From an uncultured beta proteobacterium (GTDB lineage: Bacteria; Pseudomonadota; Gammaproteobacteria; Burkholderiales; SG8-41), in assembly GCA_902825845.1 (NCBI GenBank), contig CADECM010000038.1, forward strand, positions 1 through 36,126: DNA of 36,126 nucleotides, read 5' to 3'. Position numbers and translations under genes: made by a program. Below the pieces are notes generated by a model, which was given only the letters and a program-made list of their open reading frames with translations, ran no database searches and was not told the DNA's origin. Positions 24,991 through 33,471 of this stretch are shown piece by piece. Position 1 is the stretch's first letter. Each line of letters starts with the position of its first letter.

Positions 24991-26343
24991 ATGACAACGT
25001 GGCCAGCCCACAAGCCATCTGTTTTTCTTGTTCGAACACTGCTGGTATTGCATCTGTGCCTGCTGCCGTACGCCGCGGCAGCGCAAGGAAGCGGCAACGC
25101 GCAAGCCAAGGTAACCGCGGCGGAGCTCGATAAGGCCGCTTACGCGTTTGCCGACCGCTATACCACGCAGATTGTGGCCGCCACCGATGCCGTGCTGCGC
25201 GGCAATCCATCGCCGGAGCAACGCCGCCTAGCGCATCAGGTCAAGCTGGTCAGCGTCAGCGGCATCTACGACATCGTCACCAACGCCGAGCCGTTCGCCA
25301 AGCTGATGGACCTGCTGATGGTGGTCACCCTGCAGAGTTACCGCTGGATCGACGAAGACGAGGCGGAGCGTACCTTCGGCGTGCGCGGCGAGCCGCTGAT
25401 CCAGGCGATGCGCAAGCTGCGCGTTGATATCTGGAGTGTCGCCAGCCGCGTGCTGCGCGCCGAGCAGATGCAACAGCTCGACGCGCTGATCCTCGATTGG
25501 CGCAAGCGCAATCCGCACGTCGATATCCTGTCGTACCTGCGGTTTGACGAAGTGGCCGGCCAGCGCGGCCCCAATGCACTGGAGGAAATCAAGGCTACGG
25601 GCTTCTTCGCCGAAATTGCAGGCGCGACCAAGGTTGCCGATGATGCGCGGCTGCTGGCGGAACGCGCGTTTTATCAGGCCAAGCGCATGCCGTTCCTGCT
25701 GACCTGGCAGATGGAGGCGCTGATGAACGAAATGCTGGTCAAGCCGGAATTGTCGCAATCGCTCAATGCCGCGGACTCGATCGCAAAAGCCGCCGACCGC
25801 ACCTCGCTCGCCATCGAACGGCTGCCGCAGCAGATGGCCAGGGAGCGCGATGCGATCGTGAACGTGCTCGAAGACCGCAATGGGCGCCTCGCCAGGCTGC
25901 TGGGCGAAGTCCGCACCACCACCGGCGCGGCCGATGAGCTGGTCACGCGCGTGCACAAGGTAGCCGAGGCCGGCGAGCGGCTGACGCTCAACCTGCGCGA
26001 AACCGCCAGCGGCGTTACCACCACCACGCAGGCACTCGATCAACTGATGACCCGGCACGGCGGCACGCCCAATCCCAACGCCAAACCGTTCGAGATCGAA
26101 CCCTTCGTCAAGGTCAGCGCGGACCTGAACCAGACGGTGACCGGGCTGAACGCCCTGCTCGGCGCCGGCGACACGCTGATGGAAAAACGGCCATGGGCAG
26201 CGCCCGCGCAGGATATCAGTGCCATGCTGAAGACGCAGATTGATTACCTGTTCTCGCGCGCGCTGATACTGCTGATCGTGTTTTTTGCGCTGCTCTTCGC
26301 CTATCGCATGGCGGCCGCGCGCTGGCTGCGGCGGCCCGCATGA
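24991..26343 (+). CDS. unknown secreted, membrane-anchored coiled-coil protein
   Basis: I cannot assign a function to this 450-residue protein. It has a signal peptide (LVRTLLVLHLCLLPYAAAAQ), a helical region of about 350 residues rich in Ala, Leu, Arg and Glu, a likely coiled coil around residues 260-360 (from SQSLNAADSIAKAAD through TTQALDQLM), and a C-terminal membrane helix (ALILLIVFFALLFAYRMAAARW). The middle resembles chemoreceptor-like coiled coils only in heptad pattern; no MCP signalling tip is seen. GGAGG lies 6 bases before ATG 24991. It would sit in the inner membrane with its bulk in the periplasm. The last codons overlap a PstS-like lipoprotein gene by ATGA. Confidence 0.78.
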   Translation: MTTWPAHKPSVFLVRTLLVLHLCLLPYAAAAQGSGNAQAKVTAAELDKAAYAFADRYTTQIVAATDAVLRGNPSPEQRRLAHQVKLVSVSGIYDIVTNAEPFAKLMDLLMVVTLQSYRWIDEDEAERTFGVRGEPLIQAMRKLRVDIWSVASRVLRAEQMQQLDALILDWRKRNPHVDILSYLRFDEVAGQRGPNALEEIKATGFFAEIAGATKVADDARLLAERAFYQAKRMPFLLTWQMEALMNEMLVKPELSQSLNAADSIAKAADRTSLAIERLPQQMARERDAIVNVLEDRNGRLARLLGEVRTTTGAADELVTRVHKVAEAGERLTLNLRETASGVTTTTQALDQLMTRHGGTPNPNAKPFEIEPFVKVSADLNQTVTGLNALLGAGDTLMEKRPWAAPAQDISAMLKTQIDYLFSRALILLIVFFALLFAYRMAAARWLRRPA

Positions 26344-27368
26344 TGCGCCGGCTGCAGTGCACGCTGCTCGCCGCATGCGCTGCCGGCGTGGTGGCGTGCG
26401 CCACGCCGCAAACTGCCGCCACCACCAGCGCCAGGCCGCCGCAACCGGTCACACCTCCCGCAGCAGCCGCGGCGCCGGGGAAGGAGGAGACCCTGCCCGC
26501 CTACCGGCGCGTGGGAACGTTGCAGGGGGCGGTACAGTTGTCCGGCTCCTCGGCCGTGTCGACCTTTGCCCGTGCGTGGGGCAGCGCGTTCCAGCGCATT
26601 TACCCCGATGCTGCCGTCACCGTGGTGTCGAAGAGTTCCGGCGCCACGGTGGGCGATATGTCCGCCAATCCGGCAATCATCGGCATGATGTCCCGCGCCA
26701 TGAATGCGGCGGAGCGCGCGCAGTATGCCAAACAGCATGGCCAGCCACCGCTGGAATTCAAGGTTGCCGTGGATGCCGTGGCCATATTTGTATTCAAGGA
26801 CAATCCGCTGCAGTCCATTTCGCTGCCGCAGCTGGAGCGCATCTTCGCCGCCGCGCCGAAACGCGGCACGGCCATTCAGCACTGGGGGCAACTCGGGCTG
26901 AGCGACGACTGGGCCGGCCGCGCGGTCAACGGCATCGGCTTCGAAGCCGGACGCGGCGCGCATGAAATCATGCGCACGCTGGTACTGCGCGGCGGCAATT
27001 TCAACAGCGGCATCGCCGCCGAACCGGTGTCGACCTCGGTGGTGCAGGCCGTGGGCGTGGACCCCGGCGCCATCGGTTATGCCAGCGTGTATTACCGAAC
27101 GGCGCGCACCAAGGCACTGCCGCTGCAAGTCGACGGCGGCCTGGCGCAGCCCACCGAAGCGGATGCCGCCAGCGGCAAGTATCCCCTCGCGCGCCACCTC
27201 TATCTTTATCTGGGCGTCCCCAAGGGCGGTGCCGGCGATGTTGCGCGCGAATTTGTGCGTTTCGTATTGTCGGCGGAAGGGCAGATGGTCACGCGCGGCA
27301 GTGGCGCCTTTGCGATCTCGGCGTCACTGGCACGCGCGCAACAGGCTGCGTTATCCAGCCTGCCTTAG
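26340..27368 (+). CDS. PstS-like phosphate-type substrate-binding lipoprotein
   Basis: A 342-residue binding protein of the PstS fold. The N-terminus is a lipoprotein signal (LLAACAAGVVAC, cysteine at position 20), followed by a Pro/Ala-rich linker to about residue 55. Then come the ligand-binding blocks: LSGSSAVSTFARAW, SKSSGATVGDM and MSRAMNAAE. Later segments (VAVDAVAIFVFKDNPL, ISLPQLERIFA, YLYLGVPKGG) also follow PstS. No pstC, pstA or pstB is present; its partner is the membrane-anchored protein whose stop it overlaps by ATGA. A sensing or scaffold role is plausible. Phosphate is the usual ligand, but this cannot be shown here. Confidence 0.88.
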   Translation: MMRRLQCTLLAACAAGVVACATPQTAATTSARPPQPVTPPAAAAAPGKEETLPAYRRVGTLQGAVQLSGSSAVSTFARAWGSAFQRIYPDAAVTVVSKSSGATVGDMSANPAIIGMMSRAMNAAERAQYAKQHGQPPLEFKVAVDAVAIFVFKDNPLQSISLPQLERIFAAAPKRGTAIQHWGQLGLSDDWAGRAVNGIGFEAGRGAHEIMRTLVLRGGNFNSGIAAEPVSTSVVQAVGVDPGAIGYASVYYRTARTKALPLQVDGGLAQPTEADAASGKYPLARHLYLYLGVPKGGAGDVAREFVRFVLSAEGQMVTRGSGAFAISASLARAQQAALSSLP

Positions 27369-27371
27369 ATC

Positions 27372-27387
27372 GGCGCTCGGTGGCGCC
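27372..27387. terminator. short hairpin between convergent genes
   Basis: GGCGC (27372-27376), six-base loop, GCGCC (27383-27387), directly after the PstS-like stop and before the end of the convergent EamA gene. It could act in both directions, but no T-run follows on either side. Confidence 0.28.
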
Positions 27388-27410
27388 ACTGGCACGACAG
27401 CGCTGGATCG

Positions 27411-28238
27411 CTACAACGCCCTGATCGCGGCGGCGCCGGCGCACACCAGCGCTATCGATAGGGCCCTGAGCCGGGTAACAGGCTCCTTCAGCCACAGGGC
27501 CGCGATAATCACCCCGAAAATCACCGACGTTTCCCGCAGCGCGGCCACCAGCGCAATCGGCGCCCGCGTCATCGCCCACAGCGCCAGTCCGTATGACGCC
27601 AGCGTGCACGCCCCGCCCAGCATGCCGGTGCGCCAACCGTTCAATACCTGCTGCCGTACCGCGCCGGCATCGCGCGCGCCGCGCAGCAGCAGAAACAACA
27701 GCGCCGTCAGCAGGAACAGCCAGCCGGTGTAACTGAATGCATGCCCCGACAGGCGCACGCCATGACCGTCGACGAGGGTGTACACCACGATAACGCCGGC
27801 GTTGCTCAACGCGTACAGCACCGGCGCGGCACGAATCGTGCGTGCGCGCCACGCGTCACCGGCCAGCGCAATAACGCCACAGGCGATCAGCAGCACCCCC
27901 ATCCAGCCGCCCGCGGTGGGGGATTCGCCCAGCAGCAGCGCGGCCCCCAGCGCGGACAGCACCGGCGCGCTGCCCCGCATCAGGGGATAGGCCAAGCTCA
28001 GGTCCGCGCCGCGATAGGCGAGTGCGACGAGCGAAAAGTACGCCACGTGAATCACCGCCGAAGCCGCCAGATACGGCCAGCTGGCCGGCGCCGGCAACGG
28101 CGCAAACGGCAGCAGCAGTGCCGTCCACACACCGGCGCCGAACACGATCAGCGTCGCATGCTGGAATTTCTGCGCCGACACGCGCACCAGTGCATTCCAC
28201 ACCGCGTGCAGCGCGGCGCCCAGCAACACCACCGCCAT
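27411..28238 (-). CDS. EamA/DMT-family permease
   Basis: A 275-residue inner-membrane protein with about ten hydrophobic segments and the internal two-fold repeat of EamA drug/metabolite transporters. The end of the first repeat has PLMRGSAPVLSALGAALLLGE and the second ends ETSVIFGVIIAALWLKEPV, both typical. Such carriers usually export amino acids or metabolites. ATG 28238 is preferred because the first membrane helix begins there; upstream in-frame codons to 28325 encode a polar stretch. It is the only membrane carrier in the window and is convergent with the PstS-like gene. Confidence 0.9.
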   Translation of the reverse strand: MAVVLLGAALHAVWNALVRVSAQKFQHATLIVFGAGVWTALLLPFAPLPAPASWPYLAASAVIHVAYFSLVALAYRGADLSLAYPLMRGSAPVLSALGAALLLGESPTAGGWMGVLLIACGVIALAGDAWRARTIRAAPVLYALSNAGVIVVYTLVDGHGVRLSGHAFSYTGWLFLLTALLFLLLRGARDAGAVRQQVLNGWRTGMLGGACTLASYGLALWAMTRAPIALVAALRETSVIFGVIIAALWLKEPVTRLRALSIALVCAGAAAIRAL

Positions 28239-28464
28239 GACTTCGGATGACAAAACCGTCTTTCTCGCCGGCGCGATTGCAGTGCCGTACAGTGTGGGTT
28301 GCGCACCATGCACCGTGGCAGGCACACGCCGCGCCGGCGCGGGCGATGTGCTGTCGGCGTATTAGGCCATGACGCACCCGTCATGCGCAACGCCGCGGCG
28401 CCGTACGGCCGCACGGTGCGTTACACTGGTCACCCGCCAACGAGTCCAGCATTGGGAGGAAAGC

Positions 28465-29340
28465 ATGCCCGCCACACGCATCGGCGATTTCGAAGTACAC
28501 CGCATCTGCGAATTCGAGGGGCCGTTTATCGCGCCCGACGTGTTCTTTCCGGATTTCGATCCGGCGGTATTGCAGGCCAATCCGGATATGTCGGGTCCGC
28601 GGCTGGTCGACCCGGCCACCGGCAAGCTGGTGTTCAGCTTTCACAGCTTCGTCGTCAACACCGGCCGCCACACCATCCTCATCGATTCGTGCATCGGCAA
28701 CGACAAGGAGCGTCCGACGCGGCCGCAATTCAACCGCCTGCAATCGCCCTTTATCGCGGACCTTGCCGGCGCGGGCGTGAAGCCGGAAGACGTGGACTTT
28801 GTGATGTGCACGCATCTGCACTGGGATCATGTCGGCTGGAACACCCGCCTCGACAACGGACGCTGGGTGCCGACCTTTCCCAATGCGCGCTACATCATGG
28901 CGCGGCGCGAATTCGACCACTGGCAGGCGTTCCAGAAAAGCGGCGAGGATTCACCCCATGCGCGCGCGTTCGAGGACAGCGTGCTGCCGGTGGTGCGCAC
29001 CGGGCAATCGGTGCTGGTCGAGGACGACTATGCGATGGAAGATGGCCTGTGGTTCGAAAGCGCGCCTGGACACACGCCCGGCAACGTGGTGATTCATGCG
29101 CGTTCACGCGATGCACGCGCGGTATTTCTGGGTGATGTGATTCACCACCAGTTCCAGCTGATGCAGCCGTCGTGGTCCACCCTCGCCTGCACCGACCGCG
29201 AGCTGTCACGCACCACGCGCACGCGGCTGATCGAAGAGTACGCCGAAAGCGGCATGCGCCTGCTGCCCGGCCATTTTCCCGCGCCGACGAGCGGACGCAT
29301 CGTGCGGCACGGCAGCAACTATCGCTATGCGTTTGATTGA
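28465..29340 (+). CDS. metallo-beta-lactamase-fold hydrolase
   Basis: A 291-residue zinc hydrolase of the lactonase/glyoxalase II-like branch. Metal ligands are visible: HLHWDH (His117, His119, Asp121, His122), APGHTPG, FLGDVIHH and LPGHFP. Such enzymes cleave lactones, thioesters or similar bonds. GGAGGA lies 4 bases before ATG 28465. It starts a plus-strand run with the FMN oxidase gene (39 bases later) and the molybdenum hydroxylase, so hydrolysis of a lactone or ester intermediate in the same route is a reasonable guess. No signal peptide is seen. Confidence 0.9.
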   Translation: MPATRIGDFEVHRICEFEGPFIAPDVFFPDFDPAVLQANPDMSGPRLVDPATGKLVFSFHSFVVNTGRHTILIDSCIGNDKERPTRPQFNRLQSPFIADLAGAGVKPEDVDFVMCTHLHWDHVGWNTRLDNGRWVPTFPNARYIMARREFDHWQAFQKSGEDSPHARAFEDSVLPVVRTGQSVLVEDDYAMEDGLWFESAPGHTPGNVVIHARSRDARAVFLGDVIHHQFQLMQPSWSTLACTDRELSRTTRTRLIEEYAESGMRLLPGHFPAPTSGRIVRHGSNYRYAFD

Positions 29341-29379
29341 TCTCGACACGATCACGATCCAACAGGGGAAAAACACACC

Positions 29380-30612
29380 ATGAGCGAAGTCGCCACCCAA
29401 CAGCCTCCGGCAGCGCTGCGCGCCGCCGCCGCGCCACGCCCGTCTGCCGCCTCATCGCGTCGATTCAGGGACCTGCTGTGCCTGGACGACTTCGAGGCGC
29501 CCGCGCGCCGCTATCTGCCGCGCCCGATCTTCGGCTACATTTCCGGCGGCGTCGAAACCAATGCCTCGCTCGACGGCAACCGATCGGCGTTCAATGCGTG
29601 GGAGTTCCTGCCACGGGTCCTGGTCAACACCCGCGCGCGCCATCAGAAGACCACGCTGCTGGGCCGCAGCTACGATCTGCCCTTCGGCTTTCCACCCATG
29701 GGTTCCACGGCGCTCGCCGCCTACCGCGGCGACGATGTGCTCGCCAGGGTGGCGGGTGAACTCAACACCGTGATGATCCAGAGTGGCGCATCCCTGACGC
29801 CGATGGAACATGTGCGCAAGGTGGGACCCACCGCGTGGTTTCAAGCTTACCTGCCGGGAGAGCCCGACATCATCATCCCGCTGGTGGAGCGCGCGCAGGC
29901 CGCCGGGTTTGAAACGCTGGTGCTCACCGTGGATGTGCAGGTGTCCGCCAACCGCGAGAACAACGTGCGCACCGGCTACAGTTCGCCCCTCAAGATCACG
30001 CCGCGTCTGGCGTGGGACTGCATGGTGCGGCCGCGCTGGCTGGCCGGCAACTTTCTGCGTACCGTGATGCGGCATGGCATGCCGCATCTGGAGAACATGG
30101 GCTTTGCACGCATTCCCGTGCTCGGCAACATGGAACGGCCGCGCATGGCGCGCGACGGCCTGAACTGGGAGCACGTGGAACTGATGCGCAAAATCTGGAA
30201 GGGAAAGCTGGTGCTGAAAGGCGTGCTGTCGCCGCACGACGTGCGTATCGCGCGTGAAAGCGGCGTCGACGGCATCATGGTTTCCAATCACGGCGGGCGT
30301 CAGCTTGACGGCACGCTGTCGCCGTTTCGCGCGTTGCCGGGCGCCGTTGCCGAGGCCGGCAACATGGCGATCATGATGGACAGCGGCATCCGCCGCGGCA
30401 CGGACGTGCTGAAAGCGCTCGCCATGGGCGCACATTTTGTGTTCGTCGGACGGCCATTCCTGTACGCCGCCGCCATCGGTGGCGAAGCAGGCGTGCATCA
30501 TGCCGCGCAACTGCTGCGCGAGGAAATCAGCCGCAATATGGCAATGCTGGGCATTTCAACGGTGGCCGAGATGAAACGCGAACTGCTGGTGCCCAGACTG
30601 GCGCCGGTTTAA
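29380..30612 (+). CDS. FMN-dependent alpha-hydroxy-acid dehydrogenase/oxidase (LldD/GOX family)
   Basis: A 410-residue TIM-barrel flavoenzyme oxidising L-2-hydroxyacids to 2-oxoacids. The active-site signature SNHGGRQLDG carries the catalytic His304. Tyr53 in FGYISGG, the Tyr of WFQAYLP, the Asp of LTVDV, the Arg of ANRENN and the FMN-phosphate segments DSGIRRGTDV and GRPFLY are all present. The first 28 residues are a low-complexity Ala/Pro-rich extension without signal-peptide character. The gene lies 39 bases after the metallo-hydrolase and 10 bases before the iron-sulfur subunit gene, so it likely works on the same compound as these. The substrate could be lactate, mandelate, glycolate or a related acid. 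Confidence 0.92.
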   Translation: MSEVATQQPPAALRAAAAPRPSAASSRRFRDLLCLDDFEAPARRYLPRPIFGYISGGVETNASLDGNRSAFNAWEFLPRVLVNTRARHQKTTLLGRSYDLPFGFPPMGSTALAAYRGDDVLARVAGELNTVMIQSGASLTPMEHVRKVGPTAWFQAYLPGEPDIIIPLVERAQAAGFETLVLTVDVQVSANRENNVRTGYSSPLKITPRLAWDCMVRPRWLAGNFLRTVMRHGMPHLENMGFARIPVLGNMERPRMARDGLNWEHVELMRKIWKGKLVLKGVLSPHDVRIARESGVDGIMVSNHGGRQLDGTLSPFRALPGAVAEAGNMAIMMDSGIRRGTDVLKALAMGAHFVFVGRPFLYAAAIGGEAGVHHAAQLLREEISRNMAMLGISTVAEMKRELLVPRLAPV

Positions 30613-30622
30613 GGGAGCAACC

Positions 30623-31093
30623 ATGAGCATTGCATTGAACGTCAACGGCCAGACCCGGAACGTCACAGCGGACCCCGAAACACCGCTGCTCTACGTGTTG
30701 CGCAACGATCTGCAGCTCAAGGGCGCGCGATTTGGCTGCGGCACCGGCCACTGCGGCACGTGCACGGTCATCATAGACGGCAAGGCCGTGCCCTCGTGCG
30801 ACCTGCCGGTGTCGGCGGCGTCCGGCAAGGCCATCACCACCCTCGAAGGTCTGGCCACGAACGGCACCCTGCACCCGCTGCAGCAGGCCTTTCTCGACGA
30901 GCAGGCCGCGCAGTGCGGCTACTGTGTCAGCGGCATCATCATGGCTGCCAAGGCCCTGCTCGATGCTAACCCGCAGGCGGACGACGCCGCAATACGCGCA
31001 GCCCTCAACGGTAATCTGTGCCGCTGCGGCACCCATCACCGCATCCTGCGCGCGGTACGCCGCGCCGCCGCGACTGCTGGCGGTGCGCAATGA
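30623..31093 (+). CDS. (2Fe-2S) subunit of a molybdenum hydroxylase (IorA/CoxS type)
   Basis: A 156-residue protein with the two [2Fe-2S] domains of xanthine dehydrogenase-family small subunits. The N-terminal plant-ferredoxin domain has Cys39, Cys44, Cys47 and Cys59 (FGCGTGHCGTC, PSC), and the C-terminal helical domain has Cys98, Cys101, Cys133 and Cys135 (QCGYC, CRCG). It passes electrons from the molybdenum centre to an acceptor. Its stop overlaps the start of the large subunit by ATGA (31090-31093). No FAD subunit gene follows, which matches the two-subunit isoquinoline-oxidoreductase type that uses cytochromes or another acceptor. Confidence 0.95.
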   Translation: MSIALNVNGQTRNVTADPETPLLYVLRNDLQLKGARFGCGTGHCGTCTVIIDGKAVPSCDLPVSAASGKAITTLEGLATNGTLHPLQQAFLDEQAAQCGYCVSGIIMAAKALLDANPQADDAAIRAALNGNLCRCGTHHRILRAVRRAAATAGGAQ

Positions 31094-33231
31094 GCGCCGC
31101 CGGCAAACCCGCGCCGCGCAAACTGCCCGGCAGCCTCGACACCAATCGGCGGCTCGACCGCTGGCTGCGCATTAATCGCAATGAAACGATCACCGTGTAT
31201 CCGGGCAAAGTCGAATACGGACAAGGGATATTGACGGCCTTCACCCAGATCGTCGCGGAAGAACTCGACGTCAAACTGGCGCGCATTCAAGTGGCCCGCA
31301 CGGACACTTCCTACAGCCCCGACGAAGGCACAACCGCGGGCAGCCGCTCGTTGCAGGAAGGCGGCGAGGCGTTGCGCCATGCCTCGGCCGAGGCGCGCCA
31401 ACTGTTGCTCGACAAGGCCGCACGGCAGCTGGGTGTGTCGCTGGAGCAACTGACGGTGGACGACGGCCTGATTACCGCACGCAGCGGCGGCAGCGTGAGC
31501 TACTGGAAACTCGCCAGCGACGACCTGCTTGCGCGCGAAGCGAGCGGCGACGCCGCGCCCAAGTCCCCGGCACTACATACCATCGTCGGCGCCAGTGCGC
31601 CGCGGCTGGACTTTCCGGGCAAGATGACCGGCGCGCCGTCGTACATCCAGGACCTCGACCGGCCGGGCATGCTGCATGGGCGCGTCGTGCGCCCCCCGAG
31701 CTACGGCGCGCGCCTGCTGGAACTGGACGAAGCCGGTGTGCGCGCCATGCCCGGTGTGCGTGCGGTGGTGCGCGACGGCAACTTTGTCGGCGTGGTCACC
31801 GACCGCGAGGATCAGGCCGTTCGCGCGCTCAATCGCCTGCGGCGCACCACGCAATGGGAAGAGCAGGCAACGCTGCCCGAGACGCTGGACCCGCGATTCC
31901 TGCTGCAAGAAGCGAGCAAGGATGAGGTGGTCAGCGAGATTCGCGACGACACAGCCGCCGCCGGCGCCGCTACGCGGCTGCAGGCCGAGTACACACGGCC
32001 CTACATCGCGCACGCCTCGCTCGGCCCGTCCTGCGCGCTCGCGCGCATGGACGGCAACCGGTATCACATCTGGACCCACAGTCAGGGCGTGTATCCGCTG
32101 CGCAAGGATCTCGCCGCACTGCTGGACACCAGCGAGGAAAACATTGTGGTGGAGCATCACGAGGGCGCGGGCTGCTACGGCCACAATGGCGCCGATGACG
32201 CCGCGCTGGACGCGGCGCTGCTCGCGCGCGCTGCTCCCGGCAACGTGGTACGGGTGCAATGGATGCGCGATGACGAGTTCGCGTGGGAACCCTACGGCCC
32301 TGCCATGGTGGTGCGGATGGACGCGCAGCTCGACGGCAGCGGCAACGTCGTCGACTGGCGCCACGACGTGTGGAGCAACGGCCACACCGCCCGCACCAAC
32401 TGGCAAAGCGCGACCAGGAACAGCACCCTGCTCGCAGCCCGCCATCTGGCGCAACCGCTGCCGCCGCCGGCGCCGGCCAATCCGCCGCTGCCGGCGGGCG
32501 GCGCGCAGCGCAATGCGATCCCGCTCTATGTGTTTCCCAACCAGCGCATCACCAACCACTACATCGAGCGCGCACCGCTGCGGGTGGCCGCGCTGCGCTC
32601 GCTCGGCGCCCATACCAATGTGTTTGCGCTGGAATCATTCCTCGATGAACTGGCGCTGGTGGCAGGCGCCGATCCGGTCGAGTTCCGCCTGCGGCATCTG
32701 AAGGACGCGCGCGCGCGCGCAGTCATCGAGGCTGCCGCCACACTGGCCGGCTGGCGCAGCCGCGAGAAAGGGAACGGCACACGCGGACGCGGCATCGGCT
32801 TTGCGCGTTACAAGAGCCAGGCCGCCTACGCCGCGGTGATCGTGGAAGTCGAAATCGCCGGCGACGTCAGGGTGTGCCGCGCCTGGTCCGCGATCGATGC
32901 GGGGCTGACAGTGAACCCCGACGGCATCATCAATCAGACCGAAGGCGGCATCATTCAGGCGGCAAGCTGGACGCTGAAGGAGCAAGTGCGCTACGAACCC
33001 GAACGCGTGCTCACCCGCGGCTGGGCCGACTACCCGATCCTCACCTTTAGTGAAGCACCGGTGATTGAGGTCAAAGTCGTCAATCGTCCCGACGAAATGA
33101 CGCTGGGCGCCGCCGAAGCCGTGCAGGGCCCGACGGCCGCCGCCATCGGCAATGCGGTGTGCAATGCCATCGGCGTGCGCCTGCGCGACATGCCGTTTAC
33201 ACGCGAGCGGGTACTGGCCGCACTGGCGTGA
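31090..33231 (+). CDS. molybdopterin-binding subunit of a molybdenum hydroxylase (IorB type)
   Basis: A 713-residue large subunit that binds the Mo-pterin cofactor and hydroxylates an aldehyde or N-heterocycle with water. Recognisable are GKVEYGQGILTAFTQIVAEEL, GTTAGSRSLQEGG, the FPGKMTGAPSYIQD block, VGVVTDREDQAVRALN, EHHEGAGCYGHNG, and the catalytic Glu676 in LGAAEAVQGPTAAAIGNAV. These follow the IorB/nicotinate-dehydrogenase branch rather than xanthine dehydrogenase itself. There is no twin-arginine signal in the N-terminus (PRKLPGSLDTNRR is not one), so it appears cytoplasmic. It lies in a run with the FMN oxidase and metallo-hydrolase, which suggests catabolism of a heterocycle or aldehyde. 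Confidence 0.92.
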   Translation: MSAAGKPAPRKLPGSLDTNRRLDRWLRINRNETITVYPGKVEYGQGILTAFTQIVAEELDVKLARIQVARTDTSYSPDEGTTAGSRSLQEGGEALRHASAEARQLLLDKAARQLGVSLEQLTVDDGLITARSGGSVSYWKLASDDLLAREASGDAAPKSPALHTIVGASAPRLDFPGKMTGAPSYIQDLDRPGMLHGRVVRPPSYGARLLELDEAGVRAMPGVRAVVRDGNFVGVVTDREDQAVRALNRLRRTTQWEEQATLPETLDPRFLLQEASKDEVVSEIRDDTAAAGAATRLQAEYTRPYIAHASLGPSCALARMDGNRYHIWTHSQGVYPLRKDLAALLDTSEENIVVEHHEGAGCYGHNGADDAALDAALLARAAPGNVVRVQWMRDDEFAWEPYGPAMVVRMDAQLDGSGNVVDWRHDVWSNGHTARTNWQSATRNSTLLAARHLAQPLPPPAPANPPLPAGGAQRNAIPLYVFPNQRITNHYIERAPLRVAALRSLGAHTNVFALESFLDELALVAGADPVEFRLRHLKDARARAVIEAAATLAGWRSREKGNGTRGRGIGFARYKSQAAYAAVIVEVEIAGDVRVCRAWSAIDAGLTVNPDGIINQTEGGIIQAASWTLKEQVRYEPERVLTRGWADYPILTFSEAPVIEVKVVNRPDEMTLGAAEAVQGPTAAAIGNAVCNAIGVRLRDMPFTRERVLAALA

Positions 33232-33471
33232 ACGTTTGCGGGGTGTTGACCGGCACGCGCTTCAAGTGAACGCGGGCAACACCTGCCGTTGCGGGTAGCG
33301 GTTGTAATGGACCCGCGCATGCGCCCAATCCAGGGCGCAGAAACGATTATAAAAAATACAATAAAATCAATAATTTACAATACATCCCTTCAGCGATGAT
33401 GTGAGCCTGCGCCGTCTTCGCCACGCCTCACGCGCGCTTGATTCGACCCTTGCCACGAACCCCAGCCGCGG
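33232..33471. other. 240-base gap between convergent genes
   Basis: The left part holds an imperfect inverted repeat (33242-33248 with 33277-33283) with a long loop and no T-run. The right part turns AT-rich and contains element G. No convincing gene is present. Confidence 0.4.
33345..33378 (-). repeat. AT-rich dispersed element, weaker copy G
   Basis: The minus strand reads GTAAATTATTGATTTTATTG followed by a T-rich tail and TATAATC. It matches copy C over most of its length with two small indels. On the plus strand AATCAATAATTTA (33365-33377) also fits the IHF consensus. It lies between convergent genes, not before a start. Confidence 0.4.

Noticed and set aside
24991..26343. Methyl-accepting chemotaxis protein
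   Set aside because: The coiled-coil pattern is suggestive, but the conserved signalling hairpin tip, HAMP domain and two-helix topology are missing.
26340..27368. Complete phosphate (Pst) transport operon
   Set aside because: Only the binding protein is present; pstC, pstA, pstB and phoU are absent from the window.
33242..33283. Inverted repeat GGTGTTG/CAACACC after the molybdenum hydroxylase
   Set aside because: The loop is 28 bases and no T-run follows, so it is too weak to call a terminator.
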